Shown here one piece after another: positions 47,481 through 60,973 of a stretch of 64,000 bases of DNA. Positions within the stretch are counted from its first letter, which is position 1, and each line of letters begins with the position of its first letter. Both the position numbers and the translations under genes were made by a program. The notes under the pieces were generated by a model. That model ran no database searches, was not told the origin of the DNA, and saw nothing but the letters and a program-made list of their open reading frames with translations. Origin of the DNA: Heterobilharzia americana (taxonomy: Eukaryota; Platyhelminthes; Trematoda; Strigeidida; Schistosomatidae); contig OX104130.1 in assembly GCA_944470555.2 (NCBI GenBank), positions 43,557,491 through 43,621,490 on the forward strand. Direction: 5' to 3'.

Positions 47481-48239
47481 ATGCATGATTCGACTCAATT
47501 ATCTGAAACTGCAGATCTAGATGTACCCATAGAAAGCCCCAAAGTGAAACCTGACACAGCGCTAGACATGAAGCATACTAACCACACCAGCCTAGGTCCT
47601 AGGATATAGGCCACTCCATGTGCAACAGACAAAACAATGCTCCCATGGAACCCAACACGAAGAGACGGACGCAGAAAGCATGCAATGACCCGAAGTGATC
47701 CCGTAATCCCTTGTGGAATTGACAGAGGCACGAACAGTAGCTCTACCAAGAAGGTTCTATGCACCCAGCTAAGTCCCACTAGTAATGAGAACAAAAACAG
47801 AAGTCACAATAGCCCAACCCCGTCGTTTACTAATGAGAAAAGCCAATATCAAACCACCCATAATAGAATGTCAGCGGGGTACTCTGTGAGGAAAAACTTA
47901 GGCCAGCTGCATGGCACTAGTTTACAAAGAGGCAGCCACTGATCCAACATAACGCCGGTTACGTAGGTTGTGAATTGTACCAGAAGGCGGTCACTGTTAA
48001 GGAATACAGGGCAGAAGAGAAGTTTACATGGACCACAAAAACGCGATGATTTTTTATCCAATGCATCCTTATCAGCTGCAGCTTTGGCCAAACAACTTAT
48101 GGGCATGTTGAAACCCCCTACTCTGAACCGATAATCTTAGCTCCCTCATATCAATAGAAAAGACAGTCAAACATATACACAAATCCTAAACGCCAACTAC
48201 CCAAGTTGTGTCAACAGATGCGAAGGCACAACAGGTCTG

Positions 48240-49260
48240 TTGAATCCTCCAAGTGGTATCACCAGCCCTACACGCCCTCCACTCACAATGGTAAAACTAC
48301 CTACCCTCTGTGTAACAGATACTAGAGACGACGCTTGCATGAGGTCAAACTCTGTTTATTTGGATACAATGTGCGCACTGAACACAAATAAAAACATTGC
48401 TGTGTTCTCTCCCGATAAAAATGATACTATTTCAAGTCACTGTGCTGTCAATTTACCACTAGGATATCCTAGTAACTCTACAGCTACAAATGAACAACGT
48501 GTAGAGACGTTCTGCAACGCAACGACGTCAGACTATACTCAGTCAAGCAACAATGAGATACCTTTTGGCTTGTTTAGCGAACTAGAAAGCTTTTCGCAAT
48601 ACTACTACATCGTTCTCATAAACGCAAGGCCCGTAATTAGCAAACGATCGGTATTAAGAGGAATCGGGCTCATTTATAAGCCGCCTGTAGTAATTATCAC
48701 TGAGTCTTGGTGTCAAGCGAATATACCAGATGAAGAGACAAGTACTGACATGTATACACAATTCCAATGCGACCGGAGTAACAAGAAAGGAGGCGGTCGC
48801 CTGATGTACTTCATGAACACTCACTGTACTCAGATTGGAAAATAAGAGTCTGGATAAGATAAGTGACTCTCTGTGGGTCGCGGTACACTACAGGAATGCT
48901 ACAGCATTGGTAAGATGTGTTTACAGAGCATCTGGTACATTTAACAATCATGAGATTCCACCGATTACGGCTCTGGAACATGCATCCACTCTTCCATAAG
49001 ATCATAAGATCATATTCGGTGACTTTAACCTACCTGAAATTAAGTGGGATTCACTTATTGGTCCGGCTAAATGTGACAACCTTTTCCGTACACTGTCTAC
49101 TTTCGGATGGGAGCAGATTGTTACAACTCCCACAAGAGGCGACAATGTATATATTATATTAATATTTCGCTATAACACAAATCCTATTCTGACAAATGTG
49201 GGGTCCAAGTTCCCAGGAAGTGGTTATAATGCGGTATCATGCGCACTGCCACTTCCTGCA
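48240..49260 (+). pseudogene. CR1-like endonuclease, broken
   Basis: The frame at 48240-48845 ends in YYYIVLINARPVISKRSVLR, then PPVVIITESWCQANIPDEET (catalytic Glu in TESW) and KKGGGRLMYF. After a stop, 48990-49100 reads HKIIFGDFNLPEIKWDSL (Asp-x-Asn motif) and FGWEQIVTTPTRGDN. The same region exists inverted at 55865-56700. Confidence 0.75.
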
Positions 49261-50039
49261 ACTAGTACTTCAATCGGTACTTCCACTACACACCAAACAG
49301 CATGTAGAGATTACGGTAGAACGGAGTGGCAGCAGATGTGTCCAATTATTAGTTGCATTGACTGAGGATCATCCTTCACCACTACGGACCACAAATTAAC
49401 CATTGATATGTTTTACTACAACTCTATAACCTGTCTCGATACCATCATTCCATTGAAAGGTTCCGAAAGAGTGCCGCTAAACGATAAGCCATATATACCT
49501 CCTAATGCTCGTAGAAACTTACGCATACTCTCAACAAGATACTGAAGGCATCACGACGTCGATACACTTCGGTTGATTCTTGGTATTCTTAACTCTGTCT
49601 CGCATAACCATGATGTGCGTTTGAAGAATGAAGAGTCGTGCACTACCTAGCTCATCAAGAGTATATGCTGCCTCAGCACTGCTTGGGAAGCGATCGAATT
49701 GCACGAGACAGCATTCCTCTTCTAATCCTTGACACCGAAGCTTTTAATGATCCAGTGGATATATGTGAAATATTCAGCGACCTATTTGCAGTTAGTTAGC
49801 TGAAACCTACAAATGGTTTGTGTGACACTAGTGCGGTCTGAACTTTTAACAGCTATTCTCCTCCTCAACTAACGACAATAGATACGGTTGAATTCACATA
49901 CTCTAATATTCACCAAGCCAAAGTGCTCCAGCGGAGCTGCCATAGACGGAATATCATCACATTTCTTTAAGTTTGATGGCCCCATATTCCATAATTGTTA
50001 CTCAGAATGTTTCCTCTCTCTTTGAAATCTTTCACATAC

Positions 50040-51403
50040 CCTGATATCTAGAAAACATCATTCATCCTACCTAGGTATAAATCTGGTTCAAAAACACCAG
50101 CCAGTAACTACAGACCAATAAATATTGCACCTGCAGTTTCTAGAATTATGGAGAAAGTTATCAAAGAAGGATTTCTTCAGCACATGCTTAGTGGCAACAT
50201 CATCACATCGAGTCAATATGAGTTCCTAAAATCGAGGTCCTGTACAACCTGCCATCTCGACTTCTTTAACTTCATAACCAGTATGCGTGACCGACACCAA
50301 TCAGTCCTTGTACTCTATCTACACATCTCAAAGGCATTCAACGGAGACGATTACTTGCTGTTAATAAGTAAGTTGATGACTGTGGGAATCGACTATCCAC
50401 TATTGGGATGGATTAAGTCTTTCCTCAGCAATCGCACTCAAGTGGTAAAGGTAGATTCACACACTTCAAAACCTAGGCCAATCACCTCTGATGTTGTTCA
50501 AGGCAGTGTGCTAGGTACTCCTCTCTTTACTTTATACGCCAATGACATCTGCAGCTGCTTTACATACGGTAAGCTATTCTTGCTTGCTGATGACCTAAAA
50601 GTTGCATTCACATTCAGCCATGACGATTTGTCTCACTTCCAAGCCCTAACACAAGGAGAGCTCGATATAATATCCGCATGGTCTACTGCTTGGAAACCAC
50701 GGATCAATGTAGGCGGATGTGGCTGGATATGTTTTGGTGCTCCATCGGTGGACATCCAACTACATCTTCAGCCTACGGAACTTCCTGTTCTTACGGGTGT
50801 ATGTGACCTTGGACTAAGATATTCAAGGGACCTCACATTTTCTGAACAGGTAGCACCACAGACTCGCAAATCTAGGATCCTGATGGGTTGCATAGTTCGT
50901 AACTTCCACTTCAAAGAAGTCAAGTTGCTACTCTATAAAACTTGAATACGTCCACTACTAGAATACTGTCCATTTGTACTGAGTGGTATCCGCATAAAAG
51001 GCAAACGTAAGACAGAGAGTATCCGAGGGCGTTTGGCAGCTAGATTATTGCGACCCGGATTACAAACAGGACTACAGCTCCAGATGCAGAACACTAAGTC
51101 TAGAAACACTTTGGATGGGACGAATCAAAATTAACCTGACACTATTCTCTAATGTGTTACATAAACACACTTAAAGACAGCGGTGAGTTTCAGATCGAAC
51201 ACAACAGTTGTTGTGGTCAGCGCAACCACACCCATAGCGTCAAAATGAAATCGTTCAAGTCTGGCTTGCGCGCAAACTTCTTAACTGTCGAATTCCCTCA
51301 GTTGTGGAGCAGACTTCCAGCTAGAGTGAAGGCTTTTAAATCAACCTCTGAGTTTGGTCGGTTACTGGCTGGCTTCTTATCATCCGGTGATTTTCCCGGC
51401 TAA
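50040..51403 (+). pseudogene. CR1-like reverse transcriptase, broken
   Basis: Frame 50148-50945 holds SSQYEFLKSRSCTTCHLDFF, VLVLYLHISKAFNGDDYLLL (motif A; first Asp lost, reading YLHISKAF), DVVQGSVLGTPLFTLYANDI (motif B) and LLADDLKVAF (motif C, ADD kept). After a stop, HIRPLLEYCPF-like sequence continues, and 51152-51403 contains FPQLWSRLPARVKAFKST, the usual WNxLPxxVxxAxSxxxF end. Confidence 0.8.
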
Positions 51404-51949
51404 TCGAATGCACCAACAGTCTCTTTCACGACACTTCGTATATGAGGGCTCTCTCAATGTATAATGAGACGACCACCACACCCACAACGACCTTTCATAC
51501 AAAGCGTTGAGGAGACTTGCGTTAGTTACCACCTTAAGCTAACGGCACATTCTGCCCCACCCAACACGGTAATCAAAAACAGAAACCCCACACCACATGA
51601 CAGCATGAACTTTATATTTTTAAATACTCTATAGAAAAAGGACATACAATGAGCGCCATAGCAAGGGAAGTTAAGTAGGGAGAAACATAGAACATGGAAA
51701 AAAACACTCTCCTTGTTGAAATTCTTGCCTTCTCCACCCGCTGCTTTGTCTGTTTCTTCCCGTTGTATAAAAGTAATTCAGTTCTAAATGTCGGCTTTGT
51801 TGCCTTCGCGGATTAATTACTCAAGGAACAGACCATGGCTGGAACTACCATTCGTGGAGGGCAACCAGTTTTACCAAGTTCAGAATACCTAATTACAACA
51901 AGCAGAAATAAAAATGCTCACTGGACTACAACTTATAAATAAATAAATG

Positions 51950-52024
51950 TTTTATTCTTGTGTTAAAAAAAGGATTTTGACATGACAGAAGCCAGCTTAC
52001 AGGCTTCATCACGTTGGTACATCT
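51950..52024 (+). repeat. 75-base motif after CR1-like element 1
   Basis: TTTTATTCTTGTGTTAAAA..., AGAAGCCAGCTTACAGG, CTTCATCACGTTGG and ACATCT. It is similar to 60974-61052, which directly follows CR1-like element 2. Likely part of a repeat that both elements lie next to. Confidence 0.65.
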
Positions 52025-52269
52025 CAAAATGTCTACAAGATTTGAGCCCTGAGCGGTACTGATGGAATGTCATTAAACTCAATTAAAAAAATTTTAAAAA
52101 TAAACTGCCGAAGGTCCTGCTAGTTATGGGATGAACGAGGAAATATTACTTTACTGCGTACATAGGGTATTAAAGTTTAGATAATAGTAAATGTCGCCTT
52201 CATTTAACAGGTTTAACATGAGGGATACCAGTTAACAAGCCCCGTCAAATTCATAGCTTTTGAAAGTAT

Positions 52270-53010
52270 CTAGTATTAAATAATTTACATATCAAGTCAT
52301 TAGTGTGCATAATCCTATTGAAACTTGCTGAAATTCATGAGATGGATACGGATTGCCATCTCCCATCACATAGATAGGTTCCATTATCAATATCAAAGTG
52401 TTCAAAGTTTGCATTGAAACCAACCGACGTTGTTAGTCCATTCGCATGGCTTGCTGGTTAGTAATATAATAGTTTATTACTGAGAATGGTCTTCAGTTTT
52501 TAATTTGCTAACCACAAAGGACCCATTTATACAATCCGGAGTATCAATAAAGTATCCACAGTTATATAACCAACGTGTATAGCTATATCAATGCATTTCC
52601 AGGTCACCATGTTACTTTCAAAAGTGATATAGATTAATTCTGCTGGGAATACTTGTTGTATTGGATGAAAATAGGTGTTGAAACAGTCAATAGTCAATAG
52701 ACTTCGAGCATCTTTTGTATTAGCATAGGCGGCATCATTCGAGAAATGTATTTGATGCGTAGTAAGTTCCATATGAAAAGGTCTCTCGGTACAGAGTACT
52801 AGAAAATGTCTAGTGTGAAGCCATTGCAGGTAAGTGTCCTCCTGAGCCAATATGTAAATTGGTCTCTGGTTTAACCATCTGCTCAGAATGACTCTGCCAC
52901 TGATGCTGTTAAGAAGGGTCAGACGGTTCGTCGCAAGAAAAATCATGACGAGTAGGCGAGTTAATCTTGAAGATGGTCCAGAATTTGCGAAAGAGTGGGA
53001 GTAGTCCAAT
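52270..53010 (-). repeat. coding repeat, copy 1 (160-codon open frame)
   Basis: An open frame of 160 codons at 53009-52527 on the minus strand, with IDCFNTYFHPIQQVFPAELI and MVTWKCIDIAIHVGYITV. DNA similarity to 61180-61740 and 61860-62450 was seen by eye, and the translated KCIDIAIHVGYITV region aligns with KCLDIDIYLDYMVV at 61430. Function unknown. At 61-64 kb the repeat lies downstream of a DNA-transposon transposase, so it may be a second ORF of that transposon. Confidence 0.5.
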
Positions 53011-55864
53011 AATTATTGGCATCAATGAGCAGGTGTTATTCCCATAAAGTAATCATGTTCAGACTGAATTTGAACATCAAATGTCGACTTCATACTGATC
53101 AGAATCTAGGATTTACTCATTATAAAAGTGACCAGCAAAGCCCAACACTTACCAAATGCAAGGCTGTCACGACCCGTGAAAACGAAGGACAAGATTTTCT
53201 GGAGGTGCATTTGGTGCATTCGGACAAGTCTATTGCTCCTGGATGCTGGAGTTGGAAAAGTGAATATATTTGGCTTTCAGTCATGATATACATCAAGATT
53301 ATGAATCTGTGTTGTGGAATGGTATTAACATGCATGAATTATACAGTCCTGGAAACATCAAAGAAGTACAATATGTAAGCAATTCATGCATACATTTCTT
53401 CATAAACTTTTCACCATTATCTCAAGCAAAATGCGCAAACTGTCACAATGGAAGCATTAGCTTCAAGCTTTATTTTTCTCCAGGTAATACCTGTAATGTC
53501 TAGATGCAAACCTGGCTTTTTTTAGCATTGAGAAGACAATACTTCCACTCGTCCAACTTGTAAATTTTCTGCACATTTATTCTGTTGGGATTTTCCACTG
53601 TATAAACGTGCAGCACTTATATCTTCTAATGAAAACGGGTAGGGATTCAGATTGCCTTCCATTAGGATGAATGTAATTCGTGTATAAACTTATTCAAAAT
53701 GGTGTGTGCCTGCATATTCAGGAATAGATATTATTATTATATGACAGAGCTCTGACGTTTATGGCTGTGCGATGTGGAATACATTACATCGGACCACTCC
53801 TGGTGATGAATGTAGGCTGCTCCGTTGAATCATGCATCCAACTAACTGGTTCTTCATTCATAACTTCTTTGTATCACTCTAACAGGTTGCCCTACTCGCC
53901 GAACGTCTTCGTTAACACTGAAGCCGACGCTGGGTCAGTTCAAGGCTGCGTGGGGACCCAAAACTGTCAAATTTTCACTTCCTGGTTAGTCCCAAATGGT
54001 CCCACAACCGAGACGAAAGATCGACCATCTCAAATGTCTTTTTGTTCGTCAGGTGCCTTGTGAAGGAGGTATCCAGCTTCATGAAATTGTGACCATTCAC
54101 TTTCACCGGGTGTATGGACTCGGTAAAGCCATTCGAACAGTGACAGAAACCAGCTCTATGGGTTGATACTCCACCCTGCCTTAAATTTGATGCGATCTAC
54201 TCGAAGAGGATGAACAATTTTAATGGTTTGTTCCTGCCCCCAGTGAGCTGTTTTAGAGCCCAAAGTGCATCTGAAACATCTCACAAAATTAAGTTTTTAG
54301 ACGAGTCACTGTGCGGTGGCGCCGATCTGGCGTCACTTAAACGGCTAAGGCTCCCTTTGGTTGCCTACATAGGGCTTGATAAAGGGCTGACAGTGTATGC
54401 TCTTCACACCATCACTGACTTGCGGTAGCCTCGCCCAAAGAAGACTTTTTGTCGCTATGGCCTAGATCCTCGAAGATGTTTCAGATATCACTGATCTATT
54501 ATCCAAGGGAATATTGCCTCTGCGACCCCTTCGCGACCCTTGGGTCTCACCGGGACGATGCACAATCTGCAAACCCTACGTCTATAGTCAAATGTGGTGT
54601 GAATCCCTACAGATAAACTCTACTGCTCGCGGAAAGCAGGGAAGCATGATGCCTAAATTTGCGGCTATTCATTTTATATATAAGTCCAGAATTACAAAAT
54701 GTCGCAATAAAACCCGTGTTTAGACAAACTTGACTGACACCAGTTCTTTTAACCGCTGATCCCTTGTCATCTGGCATAGTCAGTAGCTTTGAACATTCAG
54801 GTAGACTATGAGTGCCATGACATAAGATGAAACCCATGGGGTTAGATGACGTCTCAACTTCTGTTGAACAATTGTCACCTCCCTCTTTATTACAGTGGAA
54901 CCTTCTGTTAACTTGCTAGCTACAGCTTTTCATTCCGTCGTTTTCCATATTATAGGGTGCCAGTATAGACTAAATTGTTCGGGCCACACTGGGTGCTTTT
55001 TTGTACAAGCAGGCCAAGTCTTCAAAATCACGTCCTATCTTAGGGATTGAAATCCTGCCAGTCATTTTGACCCACCCACATTGTGTATCCATAGGTAGCC
55101 AACCAACAATAGTTTCCGTGTTAACCGGTGAGCAGAGATCTGGATGTGTAGCATTACGTTATTTTTGCACTTCTAAGCCTCGCAGAAAACTCACTAACAC
55201 GTTCAATCAAACTCTATACCAAGTGTTTAATTCTAGCCTGATCATCTATTTGAAACCGAGCAATTAAACGTTCCTCTAAAAAGAGGCAGACACCCACTGG
55301 AGTTCTCTCGTCCCTTTGTAAAAGTGTCGTGAGTTAAAATGCAAGACTCCATACTAGGTTTGATTTTTATCACGCTTGAAAACTTAGAAATCAAGGAAAA
55401 ACATCATATGGCAACCGAACAAGCTGCTCACCAAGATCCACGAATTTCATCTTCGGCAGTGGGACGCCATTCACAAAACGACCCAAGTCTCAAAAGAGAT
55501 GAGACCTGAGAAAGCATATTTGCAAGATATTTATGTTCCCTAAAAGGATGTAGCTAACACGCTTGACTGGCAGCTATCTTCGCTCGCCAGACCCACCGAC
55601 TCCAACTCCAGACGAGATAGAAAACGAAACTGGACTGAAAGGGAGATTTTATTGGCTCCAAGAGGAATAATCAGTCAACCCAAAAATACACGCTTACGTG
55701 TGAGTGATGCATGATGTTTTTCGGAGTTTGAAACGCCAACACGGCAAAGGCAGCATCACCCAAACGGCCAATTGCCCCGAAAAAGATGGTAAATGCAATC
55801 CCGGTCGCCCGTAAGAGTGGTGCGAAAATGACAATTTAAAATTTTCAGACCAGTGGCTTTCGCT
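53011..55864. other. unrecognised moderately GC-rich DNA
   Basis: No domain recognised. Short plus frames at 53016-53378, 53761-54063 and 54210-54428 have no family. 55390-55800 has the composition of old coding DNA (a frame with TLDWQLSSLARPTDSNSRRD, stops elsewhere) but could not be placed. Confidence 0.35.
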
Positions 55865-56700
55865 TTATGCGAACCCGGGGTCTCCTGACGCCTCCCTTTT
55901 TAGAAAAAGGAAAAGTCTAGAATCTTTCCCTTTCACGGTCAGGTTGAAAACATACTTTTTCAGACCATCTGACTGTGTGTACATATCGCTACCTATCTTA
56001 TCACCTAGTATATTTGTATGATACGAAGACCCAGTTATAATTATTGCAGGTCGCTTGAATATGTGTGCAGTTCCTCTTAATATTGCGTTTGTCAAGGACA
56101 GACCTTGCATTTGTGAGAACGATATGCAAGTGATGGTAGTAGTATTGTGCAAAGCCTTCCACTTCAAACAGACCGAAAGGTTTCTCAGTATTGCTTGTTT
56201 TAGCATGGCCCTATGAAGTAGTGTTACAAAATGTATCAATACCTTGCTCACTTCTAGTTGTGGGGTTACTAAAATATCCTGGTGATAAATCGGCCGCAGA
56301 GTGATTTGAAATGGCATATTTATTCAGGGAGAACGGGGTAATGTCCTTGTTTAAGATATTCATTTCGTACATCTTGTCCACATAAACGGTTCGGCTAGAT
56401 GCAAGCGAAGTCTCTAACACCCGTATATGTTTCACAGGGGGCGGTTAGTTTTTCTTCTGCTTGTAGCGGGCGTGTAGGGCTGGTGATACCATTTCGAGGA
56501 TTTACTAGAACCATTGTGTACTCGCACCTGTTGACGCCAGTTCAGTACGGGACTTCAACATCCCCATCAGCTGTTCGATTGAAGCTGCATATGATAAGAA
56601 TGTAATGGATGGGAAGTCATTGCTATTGTGGTCCTCGTTAACTTCGTTTTCGTACTGCATGCTTTGTCAGTGACTGCCTTTCTTCAAGCCATATCGGACA
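55865..56700 (-). mobile_element. inverted fragment of the CR1-like element 1 family
   Basis: Minus-strand translations parallel 48010-48860: LMGMLK, VSPALHAR, TVYVDKMYEMNILNKDITPF against VYLDTMCALNTNKNIAVFSP, FSNPTTRSEQGIDTFCNTTS against SNSTATNEQRVETFCNATTS, and AIIITGSSYHTNILGDKIGS with DMYTQ against VVIITESWCQANIPDEETST with DMYTQ. Both copies are broken independently, so they are separate insertions. Confidence 0.75.
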
Positions 56701-58430
56701 CAACTGCTGTAACATTGGACTAGGGGCTGTTTCCGGTCAGTCGTTCAACGTCCCTTCTGACATCGCACCCTTCTGGCTTTTTATTACAGGTGGTGCGGTG
56801 TTTAGACAGACTTTAAACGCCACCCTAGCAACAAGTGAAATAACCGCTCATGCTGCTCTATTTTATGCGAATCTGCTTTCCCTGGAGAGACGAAGAAACC
56901 TGATTGGTTACTAGAAGTTTTGCTGACGTGGTTTGTAAGGCCGCCCGATACTGGCGCTTCTCGTTGGTAGGCGGTAGGGTCGAGATTTTATGGATCTCAT
57001 TACCGATGGGGCTTAGCTCGGCACATTAACCCTTATCGGTGGAGCCGCTACTAGAAAATGGTTTTGACAGAGGAGTTTTCAGGGGGAATTTTGGTTCACC
57101 GTACAGTTTCTGCGTGCGCCTTTACGAGTTAGGTTCCATAAGTGCATTGGTTTGTTGGTTATCTACTGAGTGGCGGACAGCACAGGTCCTAGGTCGGTAT
57201 GGTTTCCGTACTTTAGGCATCCTCCAGACCTCACTGAGGGTGCTTCGACCTTCAGGGTGGCGTCAGATTTTGTTCTGGGGCCTTCTATGGATGGGTCCAG
57301 ATATACAGTACTGAGTTGCTGGGTTAAACCATACATTTTGCAGTCATTTGATGGATCGCATTCATATGGCAGAAGCCAACAAATTTGCGTGCCGTGAGCT
57401 GTTACCCATTGTTAGAAACAGTAATCTCGGGCAGCTTGTAGCAGGAGAAAATATCTGTTGGAGCAGCAACTGTCCAGCGTGATGATATCCGCAATACTAC
57501 CACGACCTATGGCCACCTAGAATAAGCCTCGGCAACAATCACATGAGGTCCTTGTGATGGACTGGATAGATCGATAAAGTTTCTGACAGAGGGTCGACTC
57601 AGAGACCCCTGACTCTATGGCAGAAGGCACGAAGAATTCTTACCTACCTTATGGCATGATATGCAGCGACCAAAGAATTCATCCGTATGGGAATCCACGT
57701 TAGGAAAATAATAGTAATAATAAATTTCAAATAATGAATTGTATGAACACTCGCCACCTTTACAGGCAATATCCGAAATCTTATTTCCTCATTAAAGCTA
57801 TGAAAGTCTAGAAAGGAGCAAGTCATCGTGCCATGCAAAGTCTTCTGCAGTAAAAATTTGCTTGGATATTGCTTGTCGTAAATATTGGATAGGAGAGATG
57901 TCACTGAACAACAGCGGTGAAAATTAATGAGGGTATAACTACTAACTAAGGGAAGCAGTGGTGAGTTGTGAAATCAGTGAGTGCATATTGCACATCGAAA
58001 GTTGAGAACGAATGAGTCCGGAAATTTGTCAGCTTTCAATAAGTTTGTACTGTCTACAGATGGCAAGCAAAACAGGGGTTGACGGTGAGGCGCATTTGGG
58101 TCTGGTATTGCATGGTGTCATGCAGGGTGTAGCAATTGTTTGGGTCTACAATGTTGTAAACAGAGACATTCGAATAAGTGAAGCCAGGGATGCACTTCAG
58201 TCTGGCTGCTGTTATCATATTACGGTGAAGAATATAGAAGTTTTCACCATCAAACCGAGCAGCGACCACGGTGTGGCAGTGTTCGACCTGATAGTCAGTG
58301 AGCAACTGCCACTGGGGGGGATCTCACCCTTGTCTTTGCCGCAGCAAAGTAGACCACGTGGCGATGAACCAATATCTGTCGCCAGCACCATGGCCTTAGG
58401 GGTGCTGTAACTTCTCGATCGATCAACATT
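56701..58430. other. GC-rich DNA, unrecognised
   Basis: Contains a plus frame of 132 codons at 58012-58410 (GLVLHGVMQGVAIVWVYNVV, no family known to me) and a TAGTAATAATAA tail-like stretch at 57708-57722 that could be the 3' end of another non-LTR insertion. It may include the 5' region of CR1-like element 2. Confidence 0.35.
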
Positions 58431-60945
58431 GAGAGCCAGTTGGAGTTATCATCAAAAGGGCTACTTCTGAAGACGTCCCAGCATTCATAGCGATGCCGCG
58501 GAAGCGAACCTCATGTCTGAAGCGGGGCACTGAAAGCCCTTTGAAAGCCAAGGGGAAGCATGGTGAAAGCGGAAGACCTCTCGAAAAGAGTCTGACCACA
58601 CCACGTATATGGCCTCTAGTAATCGATGCCACATCAAATGCAGGGGAGACGGGAGGTCGAGCCTTGCTCAGAAGCCAGGGGCTAACTCCAAAAGCCTACA
58701 TCGATTTATGGTAAGCAGAAAATCCACCAAACAAAGGGACTGTGCCTCGAAAGGCTTGAAGGAAGAGAACCTCTCCGGACTAGAAGTCGCCGAAGCCTTT
58801 AGCGCCGCATTCGACATGCAACTGAACTGGTCTCCACGTAAGCAAAATTGCCAACTGCGACAGCAGCATTCAGCTCCGCCAAATGCAGTAGAGTTACATG
58901 GAATAAAGTTAACTCCCACTAAGATCCTCGAAAAGCTATCAAAGCCCCGCGTGGGTAAATCATCAGGATGTGATGACATCCGGCTGGCTGTGCTGAAACA
59001 ATGCGCAAGTGCCTTGCGCAGCCCGCTGTGCAATCTGTTTTAAGACACCTTCGACAGTCACGTGCTTCCAGGAGAGTTGAAACGTGCCATTCTGTCCCCC
59101 GTCTTCAAAGGAGTCACGCATAACCCAAAATACTATACACCCATGGCCCTTCTACTATTGACGTCAAAAGTAATGGAAAGTCAGGGTGGACGACCATGTC
59201 AGGGAGCACTTGGTAAAGAGGGGAGCACTGGGCGACGTTCGACATGGTTTCGGAAAGGGTGGATTCTGCGTCTCAAACATTCTGGCTTCCGGTGATAAGC
59301 GGACGGTATGTTGAGACCTCCAAATTCCTGTCCACAATGTTTTCCTGGATTTTGCTAGGGCCTTTAGCACATTCTTATTCACAAGATGTCAGGGTTAGGC
59401 ACTAAGGGTCAAATGCTTTCCTGGCTACAAGACTATTTAGACGGCAGACAATTCTGCACAAAAGCCAATTGAGTTTTCTCCACCTGGAGTACATCGTCAT
59501 CTGGGTGTATCACATGATGCGATTCTGGGTCCGCTGCTATTTCTTCTTTTTGTGAATGGCCTCTCACTGAATCTCACCCCCGGATTCCACGCTGCGCTGG
59601 TGATGTTATGTTGCGGAGAGCTGTGGTGTTCGAAACAGAATCAGGTGCGCTGCAAAGTGATCTCAGATTCCTGACACACTGAATGGATATTATTGGGCTA
59701 GCACTCAATCGTAGCAATGTTTCTCAGCAACTCCCCGAAGGTACTCTGTTCTTTCAGTGGAACACAATCCTCCCCAACACCACAGAAAAGGACCTAGGAC
59801 TGATATCGACTGGTGAGCTAGACACTGGCTTCAGTTATTCACGGGACGCCTCCAGAGCCTACTCAGTTCTGTGCTTCATGCGCGGACAACTAGGTGCCCT
59901 AACCCTAGAACTCTTTTTGAAGCTGTACAAGGCCCACATATGACCCCACTCGGAGGTCCACAATGTCGCTGTACCACTGTATCTGAAAAAAGATGTGAAC
60001 CTTGTGGAGAATGTCTCAAAAAGAGCCACAAATGATGACGTAGGAATGAGGCAAAAGCCATATCAGGACAGCCTGAAAGACCTAAGACTTGACTCTCTAA
60101 GCCACTGTGGATTACGTGGTGACTTGACAACGGCTTACGAAATACCAAGTAATCCAAGTCATCGGAACACCGGAATCCTACCGAACGGCCGCTGCGGCGA
60201 TCCCTTTGGTAATCCAGGGAGATGCCCATCAAAAAGCAAAAATCCGTATGCGTTCTTGCTTCTCTCTGTGAGTGTGCGGTCACTGGAAAGCACCGCCTGC
60301 TGAGATTGCTTCTGCTCCGCCTCTTGACAGCTTCGAGAAGAGGTTGAACAGCAATGTGGCGACGTACGGCTTGCGCTCATCCAGCTGGGATATGGACCAG
60401 GCTGGCACGACCCACTAACTCAGCATGGCCAGCCCATTATCGAACACGTGACACCACCATCACTGCGGACTTGGCCCAACCTTACAATTCCTTATAGACG
60501 TCCCCTCCAGTTACCGTCTTCTACTAACTGAATTACTATCTCCATTCCCATAAACCGCCCTGTAATGTTTTTTTTCTCCCTCCTTTTACACTGACTTTAC
60601 GTTTTCACGCTTTAGTAAGAGCTCTAGCCATCACCCCTCTCCCATGAATCTATCGAGATCTCTTCTTCAGTACCGTCTCCTTTTTCCTCTTCGTTCTTCT
60701 TCTATCGTTTATTTCTCTTCTCACTTTCCCTCCATTGATCTCTCTGGACATATTTTACATCTGCTCTTTACAGCCAGTCCAACAAATTTTCCGCTGAAAC
60801 GACACTTAAGCAACCCATCTGCACCGCAGTCCTCGGAGAAAAACAACACATACTGCCTAAAACATTTGACCAACACCGAGCTGCCCGCTGGTTCCCAATC
60901 TCCTTTCGGTTGGTGGTCCTCCTGCAAGTTGGAAGAATAAATAAT
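58431..60945 (+). mobile_element. CR1-like non-LTR element 2, decayed
   Basis: Differs in sequence from element 1. Broken plus-strand frames give KPRVGKSSGCDDIRLAVLKQ and CASALRSPLCNLF (59000-59040), LPGELKRAILSPVFKGVTHN then YYTPMALLLLTSKVMES (59060-59180), FLDFxKAF-like remains near 59350, VPQGSVLGP remains near 59500-59540, NTTEKDLGLISTGELDTGFS, SRAYSVLCFMRGQLGALTLE then LFLKLYKAHI (59790-59940), VPLYLKKDVNLVENVSKRAT and RGDLTTAYEIPSNPS (59970-60160). These match a well-known type of Schistosoma CR1-like RT. The 3' end is AATAAATAATAATA at 60939-60951. The 5' edge is uncertain. Confidence 0.8.
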
Positions 60946-60973
60946 AATAGGCAAATCAGTGAATAAAAAAATA

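Larger units (their letters stand above)
46990..51945 (+). mobile_element. CR1-like non-LTR element 1, right part, decayed
   Basis: Continues from the left part after the Gypsy insertion. Order: end of ORF1 (47030-47480), Cys-poor linker (47640-47940), apurinic-type endonuclease (48560-49250), reverse transcriptase (50050-51130), conserved C-terminus (51150-51403), 3' UTR ending in an AAATAAATAAAT tail at 51938-51948. Stops and frameshifts in all domains. It resembles CR1-like elements of Schistosoma; the family name is not assigned. Confidence 0.78.

Noticed and set aside
47495..48106. Minus-strand frames opposite the CR1-like ORF1/linker region
   Set aside because: Antisense of a coding region, no recognised domain.
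59876..60380. Minus-strand frames of 135 and 73 codons
   Set aside because: They are antisense to the CR1-like RT C-terminal region, which explains their openness.
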